Source of the DNA: Pelomonas nitida
GTDB taxonomy: Bacteria; Pseudomonadota; Gammaproteobacteria; Burkholderiales; Burkholderiaceae_C
Assembly: GCF_043555975.1 (NCBI RefSeq)
Contig: NZ_JBIGIA010000014.1
Span: 62,001 to 126,000 of the forward strand
Direction of reading: 5' to 3'
Length of the DNA stretch: 64,000 bases
Shown here: positions 33,473 through 43,300 of the stretch, piece after piece
Layout of the letters: every line of letters starts with the position of its first letter
Position numbering within the stretch: the first letter of the stretch is position 1
Notes under the pieces: generated by a model
What the model was told of the DNA's origin: nothing
The model's input: only the letters and a program-made list of their open reading frames with translations
Databases searched by the model: none
Program-made: the position numbers and the translations under genes

Positions 33473-34408
33473 ATGCCCACTGCCTACTTCCATCCCCCCG
33501 AATGCCGCCGCCACGACATGGGCGACGGCCACCCCGAATGCCCCGATCGGCTGGCCGCCATCGACGACTGGTTGATCGCGTCGGGCGTCGCCCAGGCGCT
33601 GCAGTTCGAGGATGCGCCGCCCGTTGACCTGAAGGCCGTGGAGCGCGCCCATACGCATGGTTATGTGGCGGAGATCGGCGAGTTGCTGCGCGGCTGCGCC
33701 GAGCGCGGTGAACGTGCCGCCGTGGACCCCGACACCTCGGCCAACGCCCACACCTGGGCCGCCGCACTGCATGCGGCCGGTGCGGCGGTGCAGGCCACCG
33801 ACCTGGTCATCGACGGGCGTGCCGACAACGCCTTTTGTTCGGTGCGCCCGCCCGGCCACCACGCCACGCGCGACCAGAGCATGGGCTTTTGCTTCTTCAA
33901 CAACGTGGCCATCGCGGCACGGCATGCGCTGGACACGCGCGGCCTCAAGCGCGTGGCGATCGTCGATTTCGACGTCCATCACGGCAACGGCACCGAGGAC
34001 ATCATCGCCGGCGACGACCGCGTGCTGATGGTCAGCCTGTTCCAGCACCCGCTCTACCCCTACAGCGGCGCCGTGCCCAAGGGCACCAACATGGTCAACG
34101 TGCCGCTGCCGCCCTACACGCGCGGCGATGAGGTGCGCGAGATCGTCGAGGCCATGTGGCTGCCGGCGCTGGAGAGTTTCAAGCCGCAGATGATCTTCAT
34201 CTCGGCGGGCTTCGACGCCCATCGCGACGACGACCTCGGGCAGCTCGGCCTGGTAGAGGCCGACTACGAATGGATGACGCTCAAGATCAAGGACGTGGCC
34301 GAGCGCCATGCCAAGGGGCGCATCGTGTCGGTGCTGGAAGGCGGCTACAACCTGCATGCGCTGGCGCGAAGCGTCGGCGTGCACCTGCGGGCGCTGGCCG
34401 ACCTCTGA
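33473..34408 (+). CDS. Histone deacetylase-family hydrolase
   Basis: Zinc-dependent amidohydrolase of the arginase/deacetylase fold, 311 residues. The active site is visible as the His pair in RPPGHHATRD, metal ligands in DFDVHHGNGTED, and Asp in SAGFDAHRDD, with SVLEGGYNLHALARSV near the end. Bacterial members act on acetyl-polyamines, acetoin-utilisation proteins or other acetylated substrates; none can be chosen here. The ATG at 33473 begins MPTAYFHPPECRRHDMG, the normal family N-terminus. It is followed 69 bases later by an MscS-type channel gene in the same direction. Confidence 0.88.
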   Translation: MPTAYFHPPECRRHDMGDGHPECPDRLAAIDDWLIASGVAQALQFEDAPPVDLKAVERAHTHGYVAEIGELLRGCAERGERAAVDPDTSANAHTWAAALHAAGAAVQATDLVIDGRADNAFCSVRPPGHHATRDQSMGFCFFNNVAIAARHALDTRGLKRVAIVDFDVHHGNGTEDIIAGDDRVLMVSLFQHPLYPYSGAVPKGTNMVNVPLPPYTRGDEVREIVEAMWLPALESFKPQMIFISAGFDAHRDDDLGQLGLVEADYEWMTLKIKDVAERHAKGRIVSVLEGGYNLHALARSVGVHLRALADL

Positions 34409-34477
34409 CGCGCTGTTTCCAGCGGTTTCCGCATCTCGGCCCCGCCGAGGGGCGCCGGTGCGTGGCGGTCGGGTCAA

Positions 34478-35779
34478 ATGGCGCCCATGAATTCGATGCA
34501 CCAACCTTTGAGCCTGAACGAACTGCAGGCCTTGCTGATCCGGGTCTTCAGTGTCGACGCGTTCGGCGAATGGGCGCTGCTGCTGGCCTGCCTGACGTTC
34601 GCGGGGCTGTTCTGCTGGGCCCTGGCCCGCGCGACGACGAAGCGCGACAACAGCGTGCTGCTGGGCGAGCGGGTTGTCGACGGCGCGCTGTTCCCGCTGC
34701 TGGCGCTGGCGCTGGCGTTCGGCGCGCGGCGGCTGCTGCCGGTGTGGGGGCTGTCGCCGGCGCTGTTCAAGCTGGTGTTGCCGCTGCTGGTGTCGCTGGC
34801 CGCCATCCGGTTTCTGGCGCGCGTGCTGGCCGCCGCCTGGCCGAAGTCGCAACTCATCAAGGCCGTCGAGAAGATCGGGTCCTGGGTGGTGTGGATCGGC
34901 GCGGTGCTGTGGATCACGGGGCTGCTGCCGGTCATCCTCGACGAGATGGACGACATCGGCTGGAAGTTCGGTGCCGTGCGCTTGACGTTGCGCAACCTCG
35001 TGGAGGGCGGGGTGACGGCCACGTTGGTGCTGGTGCTGGCCTTGTGGCTGTCCTCGGCCATCGAAGCGCAACTGCTGCGGCGCGAGACGCTGGACCTGTC
35101 CATGCGCAAGATCGCCGCCAACGCGGTGCGGGCGCTGCTGCTGCTGATGGGCCTGCTGTTCGCGATGTCGTCGGCCGGTATCGACCTGACCGCGCTGGGC
35201 GTGTTGGGCGGCGCGCTGGGTGTGGGTCTGGGTTTCGGCCTGCAGAAGCTGGCGGCCAACTATGTGTCGGGCTTCGTCATCCTGGCCGAGCGCAGCCTGC
35301 GCATCGGCGACATGGTCAAGGTGGACGGCTTCGAGGGGCGGGTCACCGACATCAAGACGCGCTTCACCGTCATCCGCTCGCTGGGCGGCCGCGAGGCCAT
35401 CGTGCCCAACGAGCTGCTGATCACGCAGCGCGTGGAGAACTCGTCACTGGCGGACCCGCGCGTGCTGCTGTCCACCACCGTGCAGGTGGACTATGACTGC
35501 GACGTCGATGCCGTCATCCAGGAAGTGACTGCCGGGCTGGCCGGCGTGCCGCGCGTGCTGGTCGACCCGGGGCCTTCGGTGCAGCTGACCCGCTTTGCAG
35601 ACAGCGGCCTGGAGCTGACCGTGCACTTCTGGATCGCCGACCCCGAGAACGGCAGCGGCGGCGTGCGCTCCGACGTCAACCTGGCCATCCTGCGCACCTT
35701 GCGGCGGTTGGGCGTGGACATTCCCTATCCGCAGCAGGTGCAGCATCAGCCGAAGTCGGCGTCCAGCACGACCCTGTAG
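34478..35779 (+). CDS. Mechanosensitive ion channel, MscS family
   Basis: Inner-membrane channel of 433 residues. Four to five hydrophobic helices precede the pore helix region DLTALGVLGGALGVGLGFGLQKLAANYVSGF, with the Gly/Ala pattern of MscS TM3, followed by the beta domain (LAERSLRIGDMVKVDGFEGRV) and the C-terminal alpha/beta part. It should open under hypo-osmotic membrane tension. Three Met codons (34478, 34487, 34496) compete as starts and none has a convincing Shine-Dalgarno. Its last 34 bases overlap the end of the converging alcohol dehydrogenase gene. Confidence 0.88.
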   Translation: MAPMNSMHQPLSLNELQALLIRVFSVDAFGEWALLLACLTFAGLFCWALARATTKRDNSVLLGERVVDGALFPLLALALAFGARRLLPVWGLSPALFKLVLPLLVSLAAIRFLARVLAAAWPKSQLIKAVEKIGSWVVWIGAVLWITGLLPVILDEMDDIGWKFGAVRLTLRNLVEGGVTATLVLVLALWLSSAIEAQLLRRETLDLSMRKIAANAVRALLLLMGLLFAMSSAGIDLTALGVLGGALGVGLGFGLQKLAANYVSGFVILAERSLRIGDMVKVDGFEGRVTDIKTRFTVIRSLGGREAIVPNELLITQRVENSSLADPRVLLSTTVQVDYDCDVDAVIQEVTAGLAGVPRVLVDPGPSVQLTRFADSGLELTVHFWIADPENGSGGVRSDVNLAILRTLRRLGVDIPYPQQVQHQPKSASSTTL

Positions 35780-36762
35780 CGCGCGCGGCCGCTGCGCAGG
35801 TGCTCCAGCGCGTCGTTGACGCGGCTCATCGGGAAGCGCTCCACCTGCGGCAGCACCTGGTGGCGGGCGGCGAACTGCAACATCGTCGCCAGCACGGAGG
35901 GTGGCGGCGTGGGCGACGCGGACAGGCCCTTCTGCCAGCTCAGCAGGCCGCCGCTCTTCAGGCTCAGCGCGTCGGTGACGACGCCCACCAGGTGCATGCG
36001 GCCCTTGGGCGCCAGCGTGCCGAGCAGCGCGTCCCAGTTCAGCGCGGCGCCGACCGTGATGAGCAGAAAGTCCAGGCTGCCGGCCGCGGCCTTCAGCTCG
36101 GCCTTGTCGACGCTGGACACGGTCTTGTGCGCGCCCAGCGCCAGCGCCTCGTCGCGCTTGGAGGCCGACGAGGTGAAGGCCGTCACCTCGCAACCCCAGG
36201 CGCGCGCGAACTTCACCGCCAGGTGGCCCAGGCCGCCGATGCCGACGACGCCCACGCGGTCCGTCGGCTTCACGGCATGCAGCACGAAGGGCAGGAACAC
36301 GGTGCCGCCGCCGCACATCAGGGGGCCGGCGGCGGCAGGGTCCAGCGCGTCGGGCAGCGGGATGGCCCAGCTCCAGTGCGAGCGCAGGCGGTCGGCGAAG
36401 CCGCCGTGGCGGCCGATCAGCGTTGGCTGGCGCTGGGCGCACAAGTGCTGTTCGCCGCCGAGGCAGAAGTTGCAGTGGGTGCAGCTGCCGGTGTGCCAGC
36501 CCACGCCCACGCGCTGGCCCAGCTGCCGGCCCTTGGCATGCGGCCCCAGCGCCGTGATGCGGCCGACGACTTCATGGCCGGGCACGACGGGGTAGCTGGC
36601 GGGGAACCACTCGCTGTCGATCATCGCGAGGTCGGAGTGGCAGATGCCGCAGTGCTCGACGGTGATCTCGACGTCTTCGTCGCCCAGCGGGCCGGGGTCG
36701 AAGTCCAAGCGTTGCAGCGGGGCGCCGGCGGTGTGGGCGGCGTAGGCGCGGATCGGGGTCAT
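35746..36762 (-). CDS. Zinc-dependent NAD(P) alcohol dehydrogenase (YahK/CAD type)
   Basis: Medium-chain zinc dehydrogenase of 338 residues. The catalytic zinc site is CGICHSDLAMI and GHEVVGRI with a later Cys (PLMCGGG); the structural zinc is held by CTHCNFCLGGEQHLC; the cofactor site is GVVGIGGLGHLAVKFA. This pattern fits the cinnamyl alcohol dehydrogenase/YahK group of broad-range aldehyde reductases, usually NADPH-linked. The ATG at 36762 begins MTPIRAYAAHTAGAPL. No operon partner: it converges on and overlaps the MscS gene by 34 bases. Confidence 0.88.
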   Translation of the reverse strand: MTPIRAYAAHTAGAPLQRLDFDPGPLGDEDVEITVEHCGICHSDLAMIDSEWFPASYPVVPGHEVVGRITALGPHAKGRQLGQRVGVGWHTGSCTHCNFCLGGEQHLCAQRQPTLIGRHGGFADRLRSHWSWAIPLPDALDPAAAGPLMCGGGTVFLPFVLHAVKPTDRVGVVGIGGLGHLAVKFARAWGCEVTAFTSSASKRDEALALGAHKTVSSVDKAELKAAAGSLDFLLITVGAALNWDALLGTLAPKGRMHLVGVVTDALSLKSGGLLSWQKGLSASPTPPPSVLATMLQFAARHQVLPQVERFPMSRVNDALEHLRSGRARYRVVLDADFG

Positions 36763-36886
36763 GCGGGGGCTCCTGGCTTGGGGGTGACGCCGGACGCAGG
36801 CATCGTGAAGCATTGTGGACGCGATGCATACACGGCGTTCACCCGCAGCCGGCAGGATGCCGGGGGTCTTTTAGATGGAGTCCCTG

Positions 36887-37165
36887 ATGAAACCTGTTCT
36901 GCTCTGCGGCCTGTGGCTGGCCGCAACCGCCGCCTTCGCCCAGCCGCCCGAGGGCCCGCCGCCGGGGGGGGAGCATCGCGGCCCGCCGGCCGAGGCGCTG
37001 GCGGCCTGCAAGACCGCCAAGGCCGGCGACGCCTGCAGCGTCACCCATGGCAGCCGCACGGTGCAAGGAACTTGCGCGGCGCCGGAGGGCAGGGCGCTGG
37101 CCTGCCGCCCCAAGGACATGCCGCCGCCACCGGACGGCGGCGCCTCGGGCCCACGCGGCAAGTAG
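36887..37165 (+). CDS. Small secreted four-cysteine protein
   Basis: Hypothetical protein of 92 residues with a signal peptide cleaved after AATAAFA, giving a mature chain of about 70 residues. The mature part is Pro/Gly-rich at both ends (QPPEGPPPGGEH, MPPPPDGGASGPRG) and has a core with four cysteines: LAACKTAKAGDACSV, GTCAAP and LACRPK, likely two disulfides. I recall small proteins of this Cys pattern in other Burkholderiales but know no function. GGAG six bases before the ATG at 36887 fixes this start over the ATG four codons upstream. It is alone, between divergent and convergent neighbours. Confidence 0.65.
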   Translation: MKPVLLCGLWLAATAAFAQPPEGPPPGGEHRGPPAEALAACKTAKAGDACSVTHGSRTVQGTCAAPEGRALACRPKDMPPPPDGGASGPRGK

Positions 37166-37174
37166 CCGGGCCGG

Positions 37175-37194
37175 CCACCGGCTGTTGCCGGTGG
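37175..37194. terminator. Bidirectional hairpin between small secreted protein gene and class I fumarase
   Basis: CCACCGGC and GCCGGTGG pair perfectly around TGTT between two converging genes. No T-run follows, so it is a weak or factor-assisted terminator at best. Confidence 0.45.
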
Positions 37195-37218
37195 AGCGGG
37201 TGGCCCGCGATGGGTGGG

Positions 37219-38760
37219 TCAGCCCGCCGCGACGGGGATGGCGATACCCTTGCCCGACGCGATGCGCTGCTTCCAGTCGGCCGGGCCCGTGATGTGGGCG
37301 CTGGTGCCGCTGGCGTCGACCGCCACGGTGACGGGCATGTCCACCACGTCGAACTCGTAGATGGCTTCCATGCCGAGGTCGGCGAAGCCCACGACCTTGG
37401 CACCCTTGATCGCCTTGCTGACGAGGTAGGCCGCGCCGCCCACGGCCATCAGGTAGGCGCTCTTGTGGTTCTTGATGGACTCGATGGCGACGGGGCCGCG
37501 CTCGGCCTTGCCGACCATGGCGATGAGGCCGGTTTGGCTAAGCATCATGTCGGTGAACTTGTCCATGCGCGTGGCCGTCGTCGGGCCGGCGGGGCCCACG
37601 ACCTCGTCGCGCACCGGGTCGACCGGGCCGACGTAGTAGATGACGCGGTTGGTGAAGTCCACCGGCAACTGCTCGCCCTTGGCCAGCATGTCCTGGATGC
37701 GCTTGTGAGCGGCGTCGCGGCCGGTGAGCATCTTGCCGTTGAGCAGCAGCGTGTCGCCGGGCTTCCAGCTGGCCACCTCGGCCGGCGTCAGCGTGTTCAG
37801 GTCGACGCGGCGGCTCTTGTTGTAGTCCGGCGCCCAGTTCACGTCGGGCCACAGGTCCAGGCTGGGCGGCTCGATGTAGCTGGGGCCGCTGCCGTCCAGC
37901 ACGAAGTGCGCATGGCGTGTGGCGGCGCAGTTCGGGATCATCGCGATGGGCTTGCTGGCCGCGTGAGTCGGGAAGGTCTTGATCTTGACGTCCAGCACGG
38001 TGGTCAGGCCGCCCAGGCCCTGCGCGCCGATGCCCAGGGCGTTGACCTTCTGGTAGAGCTCGATGCGCATTTCTTCGAGCTTGTTCTGCGGCCCGCGCTG
38101 CAGCAGCTCGTACATGTCGATGTCTTCCATCAGCGCCTGCTTGGCCAGCAGCGCCGCCTTCTCGGCCGTGCCGCCGACGCCGATGCCCAGCATGCCCGGC
38201 GGGCACCAGCCGGCGCCCATGGTGGGCACGGTCTTGAGCACCCAGTCGACGATGTCGTCGCTGGGGTTGAGCATGTAGACCTTGCTCTTGTTCTCGGAGC
38301 CGCCGCCCTTGGCCGCGACGATGACGTCCACCGTGTTGCCGGGCACCACGTCCATCTGCACGACAGCGGGCGTGTTGTCCTTGGTGTTCTTGCGCGCAAA
38401 GATGGGGTCATCCAGCACGGAGGCGCGCAGCTTGTTGTCGGGGTTGAGATAACCCTGGCGCACGCCCTCGTTGATGGCGTCCTCGATGCTGCCGGTAAAG
38501 CCTTCCCAGCGCACGTCCATGCCGATCTTCAGGAACACGTTGACGATGCCGGTGTCCTGGCAGATGGGACGGCGACCCTCGGCGCACATGCGGCTGTTGG
38601 TCAGGATCTGCGCGATCGCGTCCTTCGCGGCGGGCGACGCTTCGGTCTCGTAGGCGCGGGCGAGATGGGCGATGTAGTCGGCCGGGTGGTAGTAGCTGAT
38701 GTACTGCAGGGCGGCAGCGACGCTGTCGATGAGGTCTTGCTGGCGGATGGTGGTAGTCAT
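37219..38760 (-). CDS. Class I (iron-sulfur) fumarate hydratase
   Basis: Iron-sulfur fumarase of 513 residues that interconverts fumarate and malate in the citric acid cycle. It is a single-chain type with the N-terminal alpha domain (ICQDTGIVNVFLKIG with a cluster Cys; MIPNCAATRHAHF with another) and the C-terminal beta domain (LTGRDAAHKRIQDMLAKGE, VGPAGPTTATRMDKFT). Enzymes of this class need a labile 4Fe-4S cluster and lose activity under oxidative stress. A class II iron-free fumarase is transcribed divergently 104 bases away, which gives a backup for the same reaction. Confidence 0.93.
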   Translation of the reverse strand: MTTTIRQQDLIDSVAAALQYISYYHPADYIAHLARAYETEASPAAKDAIAQILTNSRMCAEGRRPICQDTGIVNVFLKIGMDVRWEGFTGSIEDAINEGVRQGYLNPDNKLRASVLDDPIFARKNTKDNTPAVVQMDVVPGNTVDVIVAAKGGGSENKSKVYMLNPSDDIVDWVLKTVPTMGAGWCPPGMLGIGVGGTAEKAALLAKQALMEDIDMYELLQRGPQNKLEEMRIELYQKVNALGIGAQGLGGLTTVLDVKIKTFPTHAASKPIAMIPNCAATRHAHFVLDGSGPSYIEPPSLDLWPDVNWAPDYNKSRRVDLNTLTPAEVASWKPGDTLLLNGKMLTGRDAAHKRIQDMLAKGEQLPVDFTNRVIYYVGPVDPVRDEVVGPAGPTTATRMDKFTDMMLSQTGLIAMVGKAERGPVAIESIKNHKSAYLMAVGGAAYLVSKAIKGAKVVGFADLGMEAIYEFDVVDMPVTVAVDASGTSAHITGPADWKQRIASGKGIAIPVAAG

Positions 38761-38864
38761 GGCAAAGCGCGGGCGATTGAGCCGGCGGAATTATCAGCGC
38801 CCCTCGGGCCGCAGGGGTTGTCGGGGCTGAATATGCTGACGGGTCTCACCGACGAGAACCTGAC

Positions 38865-40304
38865 ATGACCTCTTCACCTCCCCCTGTGGTTCAGCCAGTC
38901 GCCCATCCCCCGGTCGCACCTTCCGTGCGAGTCGAGCGGGACACCTTCGGCCCGATCGACGTGCCGGCAGAGCGGCTGTGGGGCGCGCAGACGCAGCGTT
39001 CGCTGCAGAACTTCGATATTTCCGGCGAGCGCCAGCCGGCCGAGCTGATCCGCGCGCTGGCGCAGGTGAAGCGGGCCTCGGCGGTCGTCAACCAGGGGCT
39101 CGGGCTGCAGGACGCGAGCAAGACGGCGGCCATCGTGCAGGCGGCCGACGAGGTCGTCGCCGGGCTTCATCCGCAGGAGTTCCCGCTGGTCGTGTGGCAG
39201 ACCGGCTCGGGCACGCAGACCAACATGAACGTCAACGAGGTGCTGGCCAACCGCGCCAGCGAGTTGCTGGGCGGACCGCGTGGCGAAGGTCGGCTGGTGC
39301 ATCCCAACGATGACGTGAACCGCAGCCAGAGCAGCAACGACGTGTTCCCGACCGCAATGCACGTGGCCGCCGTGCAGGCGCTGCAGGAGCGGCTGCTGCC
39401 GTCGCTGCGCGCGTTGCGCGACACGCTGCGGCACAAGGCCGAGGCGTTCGACGGCATCGTCAAGATCGGCCGCACGCATCTGCAGGACGCGACGCCGCTG
39501 ACGCTGGGCCAGGAGATCTCGGGCTGGGTGGCGCAACTGTCACACGGCGAGCGGCATGTGCTGGCGGCGCTGCCGCACCTGCACGAGTTGGCGCTGGGCG
39601 GCACGGCGGTGGGCACCGGGCTGAATGCGCCGGCGGGTTATGCCGAGCAGGTGGCCGCCGAGCTGGCGCGGCTGACGGGCCATCCGTTCGTGACCGCGCC
39701 CAACAAGTTCGAGGCCATGGCGTCCTGCGATGCGCTGGTGCATGCCCATGGCGCGCTGAAGACCTTGGCGGCGAGCCTGACCAAGATTGCCAACGACGTG
39801 CGCTGGCTGGCCAGCGGCCCGCGCAGCGGGCTTGGCGAGATCCGCATCCCGGAGAACGAGCCGGGCTCGTCCATCATGCCGGGCAAGGTCAACCCGACGC
39901 AGAGCGAGGCGGTCACGATGCTGGCGGCCCAGGTGATGGGCAACGATGTGGCGATCAACATCGGCGGTGCGTCGGGCAACTTCGAGCTGAACGTGTTCCG
40001 GCCCATGGTCATCCACAACTTCCTGCAGAGTGTGCGGCTGCTGGCCGACGGCATGGCCAGCTTCAATGCGCATTGCGCCGTGGGCATCGAGCCCGATGAG
40101 GGGCGCATCGCGGAGCTGGTGGGGCGCTCGCTGATGCTGGTCACGGCGCTGAACCCACACATCGGCTACGACCGGGCCGCGCAGATTGCGAAGAAGGCGC
40201 ACAAGGAGGGCACCAGCCTGCGCGACGCGGCACTGGCGTCGGGCCATGTGACGGCCGAGCAGTTCGACGCCTGGGTCGTGCCGGCCCACATGGTCGGGCG
40301 GTAG
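38865..40304 (+). CDS. fumC: Class II fumarate hydratase
   Basis: Iron-independent fumarase of 479 residues of the aspartase/fumarase superfamily. Landmarks are QTGSGTQTNMNVNEV, the IGRTHLQDATPLTLGQE helix, and the signature loop GSSIMPGKVNP with the catalytic Ser. The N-terminus carries about 20 extra proline-rich residues before RVERDTFGPIDVPA. It duplicates the reaction of the divergent class I enzyme and should take over when iron is scarce or the cluster is damaged. I see no obvious Fur or SoxR site in the 104-base shared promoter. Confidence 0.93.
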   Translation: MTSSPPPVVQPVAHPPVAPSVRVERDTFGPIDVPAERLWGAQTQRSLQNFDISGERQPAELIRALAQVKRASAVVNQGLGLQDASKTAAIVQAADEVVAGLHPQEFPLVVWQTGSGTQTNMNVNEVLANRASELLGGPRGEGRLVHPNDDVNRSQSSNDVFPTAMHVAAVQALQERLLPSLRALRDTLRHKAEAFDGIVKIGRTHLQDATPLTLGQEISGWVAQLSHGERHVLAALPHLHELALGGTAVGTGLNAPAGYAEQVAAELARLTGHPFVTAPNKFEAMASCDALVHAHGALKTLAASLTKIANDVRWLASGPRSGLGEIRIPENEPGSSIMPGKVNPTQSEAVTMLAAQVMGNDVAINIGGASGNFELNVFRPMVIHNFLQSVRLLADGMASFNAHCAVGIEPDEGRIAELVGRSLMLVTALNPHIGYDRAAQIAKKAHKEGTSLRDAALASGHVTAEQFDAWVVPAHMVGR

Positions 40305-40317
40305 GGCGGCAGTCGCG

Positions 40318-40339
40318 CCGTCCCGAACGGGCGGGACGG
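40318..40339. terminator. Bidirectional hairpin between fumC and the Tat lipoprotein gene
   Basis: CCGTCCCG and CGGGACGG pair perfectly around a six-base loop in the 69-base gap between converging genes. There is no T-run. Confidence 0.5.
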
Positions 40340-40373
40340 TGCGCGGCGCTTCGAGCGGGGGCCTGGCCGAGGG

Positions 40374-43300
40374 TCAGGCCGTCTTCATGAAGTAGACGTC
40401 GCCGTAGTAGCTGTTGGCGATGACGATGCCTTTGAGCTCGGGCACGTACTGGATGGAGTTCTGGATGCCGTTGGAGCGCGCCGTGGGGGCGGTGCCGGTG
40501 ATGCCCGGGCTGGCGACGAACAGATCGGACGCGCGGATGGTCAGGATCTTGATGCTGCCGCTGGCGTTGAAGGCAGCGATGAAGAGGTCGTTGACCTCGT
40601 CGTAAACAAGGCCGGGATATCCGCCGCTGAGGGTCAGTGCACTCGCGCCCAGGCCGCCGAAGCTGACCTGCTGGGTGCTGCCGTCGAGATTCAGCACCAT
40701 CGGGGCGACGGCTTCGTAGCCGCCCACCACCAGGATGCGGTTGCGCTTCGTGTCGACGGCTGCGCCTGCGTACCAAAGTGTGCGCGCCACGGTGCCGACG
40801 CGGTCCCAGCGGTTGGACGAACTCGTCCACCGATAGAAGTCGTTGACGCTGTTGCGTGCGTAGTAGACGTCGCCGGTCAGCGGGTGGCGCACGCACAGGC
40901 AGGCATTGACGTTGCCGTTGTCGTTGGGCAGGCGGGCGATGTAGTCGGGGGTGTCCCAGTCGCTCTTGTTGAGGTCGAAGCTGAAGGAGCGCGTTGCACC
41001 GGTCAGGGCGTAATTTGCCGGCATGTCGGGGAACGGGCCGTTCAGCCCCGCGCTGGCGAAGACCACCATGCGATTCAGCCGGTCAATGAACTGACTCGCG
41101 TAGTAGGTGTGCGTCGCCGCCGGGCGGTTGTCCAGGTAGAACTGCCCCTTGTTGACGACGTCGGCGTTCGCCGTCGGTGCGCGGAGTTGGGTCCAGGTGG
41201 GCTGGTCGGCCAGCAGGTTCAGCGCATTGACCTCGTTGCCGGCGTAGTCGGCATGGCCGCCCGCGGCGCCGATGATGTAGACGCTGCCCTTGCGTTTGAG
41301 CGCAGCGCCGCACCAGGTGTCGATCTTGGAACTGGGGCCCGTCGCACCCAGCGGGCGGGGGCTTGGCTCGACCTTGGAGAGCGCCGTGCCGGCGATGGGC
41401 GCCCACTGCCAGGTGGCCAGGCCTTTGGCCCAGGTCGGCAAAGACGTCACGGCAGGCGTCGACGCTTCGGCCGGCGATGCGCCCGGTGCAGGCGCCGGCG
41501 CGGGGGTGGGCGCTGGTGCCGGGGCTGGTGTGGGGGCGGGCGCCGGCGCCGGAGTGGGGGCCGGCGCTGGCGTTGGCGCCGGCACGACCGGCACGGGCGG
41601 CGAGGCAACGGCGGTCGCCGTGCCGGGAGCCTTGATGCCCCAGACCGGATCGGTGTTGAAGGTGGCGATCAACTGGCCCCAGTTGCTCGCGCCGGAGACA
41701 CGGGTCAGCGCTGCAGAAGCGCCGGAGACGCCATGGCGCACGGCGTAGGCCAGTGCGGGCAGGATGTTGCCCCAGTAGCTGGTGCCGCCGGGGAAGTTGC
41801 CGCCGCGCAGGTCGCCCGTGGCTCCCGGGTTGGGCGAGCCGAGCGTGGCCTTGTAGAGCGCACCCCAGTCGGTCTCCCAAGGGCCTTTGCCGCCCAGCCA
41901 GTCGGGGTTGTCGTTGGTGGCGACGACAAAGTTGTAGAGGGCCGCATCCCGGTAGAGCCATTCACTGCCGCTCGTGCCGCCCAGGCGGCCCACGATGCTC
42001 TTGGCCTTCCAGGCGAAGAAAGCGCCCAGGCGCGCCATGGCGTCGGTCGTGATGCCCGGCTGCATGGCCAGCGTGTAGCCGAACGCGGCGGTGTAAAAGT
42101 CCTGCTGCCAGGGGGCTTCGGTAACCTTGCCGTCGGTGGCCGTGCCGTAGGTGTCGCCATAAGGGGCGACGATGCCGAACGGGTTGTTGGGCTGGCCGAC
42201 GTAGGTCGAGTAGTTGAAATCGATGTTGGCCGTCAGGGAGTTCAGGAACTCCGGGCGCAGCGTGTCGTCGTCCGGCGTGGCGACCGAGGCCTGGGCGAGC
42301 GTGCGGATGGCCCAGGCCGTGCCGCGCACCGTGGCGGCGCCGGAGATCGTCAGGAAGATGCCCTTGCTGGCCTGCCGATAGTTGTCGGTCTGGTACAGGT
42401 AGTTGTAGGTCGCCGCGAACTGCAGCTGTTCGAGGAAATACCAGGACCCCGTCGTCAGATAGGCGACGTAGCCGAGCGAAGGGTGGTGCGGAATGTCCCA
42501 GCCGGGCGCCGCCGTCCCCGTGGCCGTCGCCGTGTACTGCTGCTTGGTCGACGAGTTGACGCTGAGGTTGGGGAAGTCGCTGAAGCGGATCGGGCGGTTG
42601 GTGTTCTCGTCGCGGAAGTGAATCGGGTAGCGACCCGCGCTGAACGCATTGCGCAGCATGGCGCGGTAAGTGGTCGTGACGTCGCTGCAGGTGAGGAACA
42701 GCACATCCCATTCCGGGATCAGACCGATGGCCGGGTGGTAGGCCGTCTGTCCCATCGCGTTCGAATAGCTGCCCTGCTGCAGCGGCGTGAAGCTCGTGGG
42801 CAACGAGGTGACGACCGTGGCGCTGGGCGAGACGGTGCCGTAATACGTCGGCACCAGTTCCGTCTGCTGCAGGTAGGTGGGGTCCTGGCGGGCGATGACG
42901 CCCGGGTCCTGGCCGAGCCAGTGCGAAAGCAGCTGCCCATCCACCAGCGGGAAGCGGCAGTGATGCGGCAGGTCCACATCACGGCTGAAGCGCTGAGTGC
43001 TGCCGAGCGTGAACGAATAGGTGGAGCGCTTGTTCGTCGGGCCGGTGACGAACAGGTAGCCGTTCTCGATCCATGGCAGCACTTCCAGTGCGCCGTTGCT
43101 GTAGAGGCGCACTTCCAGCCAGGCCACGAGATGGGCATCGGTGCCGATGGGCTTGCGGAAGGTCCAGCTGGACATGTGCGGCCCGCTGACCCAGTTGGCA
43201 AACGGCGCCTCCCAATCGCTGCCGGACCAGCTGGCCTTGCCCAACGCGCCCGCGTCCACCACTGCGGTGGCGCCGATGGCCTTCAATTGACTCGTCGACA

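Noticed and set aside
35800..38868. 1022-codon open frame on the plus strand
   Set aside because: Antisense to the alcohol dehydrogenase and class I fumarase, and runs across the small secreted protein in another frame; low-complexity composition.
41484..41590. GC-rich short tandem repeat, considered as a CRISPR or minisatellite
   Set aside because: It is the coding sequence of the Pro-Ala-Pro-Thr linker of the lipoprotein; no spacers.
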